A stretch of DNA of 64,000 bases from Lacrimispora defluvii (lineage in GTDB: Bacteria > Bacillota > Clostridia > Lachnospirales > Lachnospiraceae), in the NCBI GenBank assembly GCA_013036995.1, contig JAAOXG010000003.1:1-64000 (forward strand), given 5' to 3'. Shown here piece by piece: positions 58,615 to 64,000 of this stretch. Within the stretch, counting starts at the first letter, position 1; every line of letters begins with the position of its first letter. Below the pieces are notes generated by a model that saw only the letters and a list, made by a program, of their open reading frames with translations, was not told the DNA's origin and did no database searches. The translations under genes were made by a program, and so were the position numbers.

Positions 58615-59037
58615 ATGGCCAGACCCGTAAAACAGCGACGTGTATGTGAAATGCCTGAAACAATGGAATTTGCCCCCTGTAACAAAGAAAAACTTATGAC
58701 CATAGAGATGTCAGTGGATGAATACGAAGTGATCCGCTTAATTGATCATCTGAAGCTTACCCAGAATGAATGCTCCCAACAGATGAGTGTGGCGAGAACG
58801 ACTGTACAGGCGATCTATGACAGCGCCAGAAGCAAGCTTGCAGATGCTCTTGTTAATGGGAAGAAGCTGGTTATTCAGGGAGGGAATTATACCATATGCC
58901 CGGAATCCAGGTACTGCTGCGGGAAAAACTGTTCCCAAAAGAGAGGTCTGCTTGGACATTGCACCGATCAGAGCAGGGCAGATATCTGCTGTGGAAAAAA
59001 CCAGTTCTGCAAGAAAGGAAACGGATTTCCCGATTAA
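58615..59037 (+). CDS. UPF0251 (DUF134) predicted DNA-binding protein
   Basis: 140 residues from ATG 58615 (GAGGTGACAG upstream; the GTG at 58603 is part of that site). MARPVKQRRVCEMP and MSVDEYEVIRLIDHLKLTQNECSQQMSVARTTVQAIYDSARSKLADAL are the family core, with an HTH like sigma region 4. The C-terminal tail has eight Cys (RYCCGKNCSQKRG... ICCGKNQFC), probably a metal or redox site. It may control the persulfide reductase gene before it, but that is inference. Confidence 0.88.
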   Translation: MARPVKQRRVCEMPETMEFAPCNKEKLMTIEMSVDEYEVIRLIDHLKLTQNECSQQMSVARTTVQAIYDSARSKLADALVNGKKLVIQGGNYTICPESRYCCGKNCSQKRGLLGHCTDQSRADICCGKNQFCKKGNGFPD

Positions 59038-59046
59038 ATAAGAATA

Positions 59047-59095
59047 AAAACCGGAAGCAGACAGTCCAAAACGCTGGCCAGCTGATTCCGGTTTT
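59047..59095. terminator. Bidirectional terminator
   Basis: AAAACCGGAA and TTCCGGTTTT arms with a 29-base loop; the stop codon of the GGDEF gene lies in its right edge. Confidence 0.7.
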
Positions 59096-61031
59096 ATAGA
59101 TGCTCTTTTCCTTCTCCTTTATAAAAAGCGTATCCTCTTTTGCTGTTTTGTTTAATGTAGTACATCGCCTTGTCTGCAGCATTATATAACTCTTCATAGC
59201 TGCTTCCGTCCTTTGGTGCAATTGCAATTCCGATGCTGGCAGTAACACGGATAACTGTATAATACCCCTCTTCTGTATGGTCCATAAGATCAAGAATAGA
59301 CTCTGCCATATCAGTGATCTGGGAGTCATCCCAGTTTTCCGTAATAAATACTACAAACTCGTCTCCGCCCACTCTCGCCACGATTCCGTCTTTTCCCACC
59401 AGCTTTTCCAGAGATTCCGCTACTCTGGTTAAAACGTGGTCTCCTGCCGCATGTCCGCAGGAATCATTGATCTCCTTAAAATTATCCAGATCTATCATGA
59501 AAAAGATGCCGCTGCACAACAGTGAAAGCTTGCCATCAATAATCTGCTCTCCCGAACGGTTATATACACCGGTTAAGGGGTCTTTTCTTGCGCGGTTTAA
59601 GAGCATCTCTTCTCTTCCCAGCTGGTCGGTAATATCCTCCAGCTTCCCAACCATTCGGGATTTGCCGCCGGCCTGTCCGGGTAGAATCTTATACTGACAG
59701 CTAAACCACCGGTATTCTCCTGACTGCCCTTTTAACCGGATTCTGCAATACCTTACCTCATCCGGCTTGCTTCCTAACAGCGCCCAGCGAAGACGTTCCC
59801 CCTTCTGCCAGTCCTCCGGGTGCATCAGATATTCCCCCCGGTTCAGTCTTAAAACCCCTCTTGCCTTTAGCTTATCCAGGAATAGTTTTCTTCTGGCATT
59901 GGATGTAAATTCAATGGTATCTGTTTCATAATCGTACTCGTAAAGCAGCGTATCGGTAAATTGGGATAGAACCGAGTAACGCTCGGACTCCAGCTGAAGC
60001 TTCTGGTTCTGTCTGTAAAATAAAAGGAATATCCAGCTGCATCCTGCAATTGTCAGCAGGATCAGCAAAATTGCCGTACCGAAAAACATACCAAATACAT
60101 ATTCTGACTGCAGCATAATATCCGGAGAACGGACATAGTTAATCAGACTCCAGTCATTTACCCCTATCTTCATTGCCGAAATATAATAGTTTTTCCCGTT
60201 CATGGCAAAAGAGGTAGTAAACGAATCCTGGTTTTCTATCTGGTTTTTAATGAATCTGACACTCTGGTTTTGTGCTTCGTTGGCATTGATCGAGGAAAAC
60301 AGATTACTGCCGCGTATTAACTGATCACTATTGCAATAAAGAATACTGCCATCCGATTTTATGATCTGCGAATGGATCATTTTAAAGGGCATATGATCTT
60401 TAGCAATTTCTCCAAACTTTTCCGTTTTAAAGGTAAAAAATAAAACTCCTGCCACTGCACCATTGGCCGTAAGCGGCTCAGCTGCTAAAAATATGTATCC
60501 GTTTCCATTTTCCATGGGACACAAAATATCCAGTACATCTGTTTTATTGTTTATAACCTGTTCAAAAATCCTTCGTTTTCCTTCTCCGGATATTATTTCT
60601 TTCCAATTGCTGCATGAGACATATTCCAGTTGATAATCCGGATTTTCCCCCTCCATTTTTGTCAGGTAATGACTCATCCATTGATCTTCCGGAGACAGAC
60701 TGGCCGCCTCTATCATACTTTCCATGCCGTATTTTATAGTTCTTGCATCATCGGCTAACTTTAAAATCTGATTTTTTTGTGTGTCTGTAAAGGAAGTAAG
60801 ACTTGAATAAATCAACTGATTGAATTCCTGATTCAGCTTTTCCTGCTGACTGGATAAGAAAATAAAAGCAAGGACCAACAAAATAAGAACACTGAACATG
60901 CTCGCGATCACAGACGTAATCCTGGAGTCTTTTCCGTAGTTCATATAAGTGATCTCCGTTCTGAAAACACGTTTTCTGAAAAAAGCCAGTGGAAACTTTT
61001 CCAACCGGCTTTTCTCACTTCTAATATTCAT
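59094..61031 (-). CDS. Membrane diguanylate cyclase with Cache-like sensor and PAS
   Basis: 645 residues. Membrane helices near 40-62 and 325-350 enclose an extracellular sensor of Cache type (about 65-320). A PAS-like part with a PAC tail (410-460, YRWFSCQYKILPGQ) precedes a GGDEF domain with ARVGGDEF near 550 and the inhibitory-site-like RKDPLTGVYNR before it. It should make cyclic di-GMP in response to an outside ligand. Met at residue 30 (MNYGKDS) is a possible start. Confidence 0.9.
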   Translation of the reverse strand: MNIRSEKSRLEKFPLAFFRKRVFRTEITYMNYGKDSRITSVIASMFSVLILLVLAFIFLSSQQEKLNQEFNQLIYSSLTSFTDTQKNQILKLADDARTIKYGMESMIEAASLSPEDQWMSHYLTKMEGENPDYQLEYVSCSNWKEIISGEGKRRIFEQVINNKTDVLDILCPMENGNGYIFLAAEPLTANGAVAGVLFFTFKTEKFGEIAKDHMPFKMIHSQIIKSDGSILYCNSDQLIRGSNLFSSINANEAQNQSVRFIKNQIENQDSFTTSFAMNGKNYYISAMKIGVNDWSLINYVRSPDIMLQSEYVFGMFFGTAILLILLTIAGCSWIFLLFYRQNQKLQLESERYSVLSQFTDTLLYEYDYETDTIEFTSNARRKLFLDKLKARGVLRLNRGEYLMHPEDWQKGERLRWALLGSKPDEVRYCRIRLKGQSGEYRWFSCQYKILPGQAGGKSRMVGKLEDITDQLGREEMLLNRARKDPLTGVYNRSGEQIIDGKLSLLCSGIFFMIDLDNFKEINDSCGHAAGDHVLTRVAESLEKLVGKDGIVARVGGDEFVVFITENWDDSQITDMAESILDLMDHTEEGYYTVIRVTASIGIAIAPKDGSSYEELYNAADKAMYYIKQNSKRGYAFYKGEGKEHL

Positions 61032-61064
61032 TATATCTCTGCATCAAAGGATTTACAATATGTT

Positions 61065-61712
61065 TCAGGCTTCAATTCCTCTTAATTTTATATAATCTTT
61101 AATCAGCCTGGCTGTTTGTTCCAGATCAATCCGGCTTGTGTTAATGATGAGATCATAATTGTTCCAGTCTTCCCAGTTTTCACCGGTATAGTAGCGGTAA
61201 TATTCTTTCCGTTCCCTGTTAATCTTCTTTACCCGCTTGGCGGCTTCCTTCTCATCAATCTTATCAACTTCCATGGTTCTCTGGATCAGTGTAGGTGTAT
61301 CTGCATAAACAAAGATCTTCACAAGTCCAGGAACGTCCTCTTCTTCACGGCTTAAAATATAATCCGCGCATCTTCCGGCGATAATACAGGATTCCTCTTT
61401 TGCCAGTTCCTTAATAACCTGAGACTGGAAACGGAATAAATTCTCCGGTTTTACAATGTCCGCATCTGTGGAGGGCTTGCCAAGCTGCGGTTTTAATCCG
61501 CTGACAATCCGGTATAACAGATTATTGCCGGCTTTCTCATCTGCAAGGCGGAAAAAAACTTCTCCAACCGCACTTTGTTCCGATGTGATCGTCAGAATCT
61601 CCTCATCATAAAAATGAATCCCCAGTTCCTCTGCAAGAGCTTTTCCCACAATACGTCCACCGCTTCCGTACTGTCTTCCTATGGTGATGATCAGATTACT
61701 TTTTTCATTCAT
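61065..61712 (-). CDS. Cytidylate kinase-like protein
   Basis: 215 residues, AAGGAGGCAGG upstream. P-loop-like start IITIGRQYGSGGRIVGKALAEEL and HFYDEEIL, then IIAGRCADYIL and RVKKINRERKEYYRYYTGENW, the cytidylate kinase-like family (PF13189). The GSGG P-loop lacks the usual Lys, as in this family; the Arg earlier may take its part. Substrate unknown. Confidence 0.85.
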   Translation of the reverse strand: MNEKSNLIITIGRQYGSGGRIVGKALAEELGIHFYDEEILTITSEQSAVGEVFFRLADEKAGNNLLYRIVSGLKPQLGKPSTDADIVKPENLFRFQSQVIKELAKEESCIIAGRCADYILSREEEDVPGLVKIFVYADTPTLIQRTMEVDKIDEKEAAKRVKKINRERKEYYRYYTGENWEDWNNYDLIINTSRIDLEQTARLIKDYIKLRGIEA

Positions 61713-61795
61713 AATACCTGCCTCCTTTTCCCTTACATGATATATGAAGGTTTCCTTGCTTCTATTGTACTCTATTATGGCAGGATTTACAATTA

Positions 61796-63091
61796 TTATT
61801 GCTCTGCAACTGCATTAAAACAGATGGAACCATAAGGTCTGATGCTCATACGGTAAGCATTGCCTTCTCCCATTGCCGTTTCCATATAGGAGATATATTC
61901 CTCTGTGATTTCATTGGGAAGAACAGCCATTATAACCCCTGCAAATCCGCCTCCGTGAATCCGGCATGCCCCCTGCTTTTTACCAGCGATAAACAATTCC
62001 GTAAGAGCAAGAGCCACCGTAATTCCCTGTTCCTGAAAACTGGAATTGGTAAAGCAGTTCTGAAGCCATTTCCAGGAGGAATTTCCGGAAGCAGTAATAT
62101 TTAACAGGAATTCGTCAAATCTTCCTTCTTTTAAAGCAGTCACTTCTGCATCCACACGCTTATTTTCTTCAAAGAAATGAAGAGCCCGGAGTACAGAACG
62201 GTCTCCTGCAAACTCCCGAACTGCACTTAACTGACCAATCACATCTTCTTCCGTTATCTCTGCACATACTTCTTTTCCAAAAAACTCTGCCACCTTCTTC
62301 ATCTCTGCAGGTACGGACGAGTAATCGGCACTTAAATCCGCATGTCCCTTTCCTGTATTGACAATAATCAGGCTGTGGTTCTGGGAAGCGAAATCAAAAT
62401 CAATCTGCTCCACTGCAGGCTTTATGGGATCCTTAAAATCAATGGTAATCAGGCCGCCAACCGCACATGCCATCTGGTCAAGGAGACCAGATGCCTTGTC
62501 CCAATAGACGTTTTCCGCATATCTTCCGATATGTGCATAAGCCACTGTATCCATGCGGCTGTCATTAAAAAATGTGTTCAGGATTGAACAAAGAAGCATC
62601 TCAAAAGAAGCGGAAGAGCTGACACCTGCCGCACTGATTACATTGCTGGTTATATAGGCATTAAATCCACCGATCTCATAGCCTTTTTCTAAAAATCCCT
62701 TTAACAGACCCTTTACCAAATCAATGGTGCCGGCTTTTTTATCACTTGGCGCCAGATCCTCAAGATCAATGGTAAAGCTCTGGTTATAAGTTACACTGAC
62801 AATATGAATAAGGTTGCTGTTATTTTTCGCAGCCACACCTACACAGTCCAGGTTAATGCTTCCTGCCAGAACTTTCCCGTGATTATGATCGGTATGATTC
62901 CCGCTGATCTCTGTACGCCCAGGTGATGTAAATAAAAGAATATCTTCTTCCGGAAAATGATTTTTAAAGTCCTTTACCAGGTTCTGATATCTTAAAATAT
63001 TCTCTTCTGCCGCTTTTTCGCCATACAAAGCAGTCATTAGTTTTCCTGCCTTTTCGGATTCTAAAAAACGGATTGTTTCATCTGCTTTCAT
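61796..63091 (-). CDS. galK: Galactokinase
   Basis: 431 residues from ATG 63091 (AAGGAG upstream). GHMP-kinase motifs: TSPGRTEISGNHTDHNHGKVLA (galactose and ATP site), SAAGVSSSASFEML (motif 2) and CRIHGGGFAGVIMAVLP (motif 3). It phosphorylates galactose at C1. It is longer than E. coli GalK, with an N-terminal extension of about 45 residues usual in Lachnospiraceae. No galT or galE gene lies next to it here. Confidence 0.93.
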   Translation of the reverse strand: MKADETIRFLESEKAGKLMTALYGEKAAEENILRYQNLVKDFKNHFPEEDILLFTSPGRTEISGNHTDHNHGKVLAGSINLDCVGVAAKNNSNLIHIVSVTYNQSFTIDLEDLAPSDKKAGTIDLVKGLLKGFLEKGYEIGGFNAYITSNVISAAGVSSSASFEMLLCSILNTFFNDSRMDTVAYAHIGRYAENVYWDKASGLLDQMACAVGGLITIDFKDPIKPAVEQIDFDFASQNHSLIIVNTGKGHADLSADYSSVPAEMKKVAEFFGKEVCAEITEEDVIGQLSAVREFAGDRSVLRALHFFEENKRVDAEVTALKEGRFDEFLLNITASGNSSWKWLQNCFTNSSFQEQGITVALALTELFIAGKKQGACRIHGGGFAGVIMAVLPNEITEEYISYMETAMGEGNAYRMSIRPYGSICFNAVAEQ

Positions 63092-63260
63092 TCTTAAAAA
63101 TCTCCTTTTCCCCATTCATTGGCATACAAACGCCATTATCTCGAGTATATCATAAGTGCCAAAGTTTTCACAATATAATATTTTACGAAAAGCTATAAAA
63201 TAATTTGACTTCCCTCAATCTCTCTTCTATAATGAAACAATCAAAAAACTGGAGGTCACC

Positions 63261-64000
63261 ATGTTCTGGAATGACAAGCCTTACCACGCTCTGGATTATG
63301 AACTGAAAAGGCAGTATGGACAAAAGGTCTATAAGCTTGCACTGGATGGCGGTATGACCTGCCCCAACCGGGATGGCTTACTGGGAACAGGGGGCTGTAT
63401 TTTCTGCAGCGGAGGCGGCTCCGGGGAATTTGCAGAAGCCAAAGGGCTTCATACTTCTGCAGCAGAACAGATTCAATCAGCCAAGAAGCGGGTGTCTCTT
63501 AAGATGAACGGGGAAAAGGGCCTCTATATCGCTTATTTTCAGTCCTACACCAACACTTACGCACCTGTTTCCTATTTGCGTGAACTCTTTACACAGGCTA
63601 TTTCCCAGCCTGATGTAGCTGTTTTATCCATTGCCACAAGACCTGACTGTCTTCCTCCTGACGTTATTCGTTTGTTAAAGGAATTAAACCGCATAAAACC
63701 GGTGTGGGTGGAACTGGGGCTTCAGACGATTCATGAATCAACAGCAGAGTTCATTCGGAGAGGGTATCCGCTGTCCGACTTTTATCTTGCATGGCAGAAT
63801 TTAAAAGAAGCGGGAATCACGGTGATCGCCCACGTCATTTTAGGACTTCCCGGAGAATCGAAAGATATGATATTTGAGACCATCCGCTATCTGGGGCATT
63901 TAGGTGATCAAGGAATCGACGGAATCAAACTGCAGCTGCTTCACATTCTGGAAGGAACTGACCTGGCGGATCTTTACAGGAAGGGAGCTGTACCGGTGTA
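63261..64000 (+). CDS. TIGR01212-family radical SAM protein, 3' end outside window
   Basis: ATG 63261 with GGAGGTCACC before it; 246 codons to the window edge with no stop. The start FWNDKPYHALDYELKRQYGQKVYKLALDGGMTCP and the Cys set CPNRDG...GCIFCSGGGSG are the signature of the YtqA/YhcC group, an Elp3-like radical SAM family. A role in tRNA modification is likely but not proven for the family. Confidence 0.9.
   Translation, partial: MFWNDKPYHALDYELKRQYGQKVYKLALDGGMTCPNRDGLLGTGGCIFCSGGGSGEFAEAKGLHTSAAEQIQSAKKRVSLKMNGEKGLYIAYFQSYTNTYAPVSYLRELFTQAISQPDVAVLSIATRPDCLPPDVIRLLKELNRIKPVWVELGLQTIHESTAEFIRRGYPLSDFYLAWQNLKEAGITVIAHVILGLPGESKDMIFETIRYLGHLGDQGIDGIKLQLLHILEGTDLADLYRKGAVPV

Overview
The window joins two different kinds of DNA. 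Bases 1 to about 31,980 are the right-hand part of an integrative and conjugative element (ICE). Bases from about 31,980 to 64,000 are a low-GC Firmicutes chromosome. Gene content (sporulation-type SpoVG in the ICE, CooS-like protein, OhrR/glutathione peroxidase, UPF0145, TIGR01212 radical SAM, galactokinase, many GGDEF/HD-GYP and MCP proteins) and the AGGAGG-type ribosome binding sites suggest a Lachnospiraceae-like clostridium. The genus is not certain. The ICE half is visibly GC-richer than the chromosome half.

The ICE backbone is read almost entirely on the minus strand, from an HTH regulator at 31.6 kb leftwards. It holds accessory DNA-modification and unknown genes (Dam-like methylase, YodL, SpoVG), then a complete Tad/Flp (type IVc) pilus locus at 15.7-27.7 kb. 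That locus has two Flp-type pilins, a prepilin peptidase, CpaB, TadZ, TadA, TadB, TadC and two TadE/G-like pseudopilins, plus two large secreted proteins, one with SLH domains and tandem repeats. Next come conjugation genes (VirB2-like, VirB6-like, VirB3/PrgI-like, split VirB4) and a C5 cytosine methyltransferase that contains a second, out-of-frame ORF. The backbone leaves the window inside an amidoligase gene. No integrase, relaxase or VirD4 coupling protein is present here; they would be left of base 1.

The conjugation genes are interrupted by a plus-strand cargo operon at 8.0-12.4 kb. A clear sigma-A promoter and a NiCo (czcD-type) riboswitch precede a P-type metal ATPase, a SAM methyltransferase, an ATC-hydrolase family protein and a 52-residue ORF, closed by a strong terminator. 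This reads as a mobile nickel/cobalt resistance module. The ICE ends at the 3' part of a tRNA-Ser(CGA) gene (31,927-31,979), followed by what looks like the original tRNA terminator, so this is a plausible attachment site.

The chromosomal half holds: a PadR/DUF2812 pair (the DUF2812 gene is frameshifted in a homopolymer); a truncated ferredoxin; a chloramphenicol acetyltransferase; a CooS homologue with Glu where CO dehydrogenases have an active-site Cys, as in hybrid-cluster enzymes; an anion permease; a MerR/GyrI-like regulator; a phage-type lysozyme; a LysM protein with a long Pro/Gln repeat; a PAS-GGDEF-HD-GYP protein; and a peroxide/redox cluster at 47.3-58.5 kb (two glutathione peroxidases, OhrR, MarR-led nitroreductase operon, four-domain persulfide-type reductase). 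It closes with a GGDEF protein, a cytidylate-kinase-like protein, galactokinase and a partial radical SAM gene.
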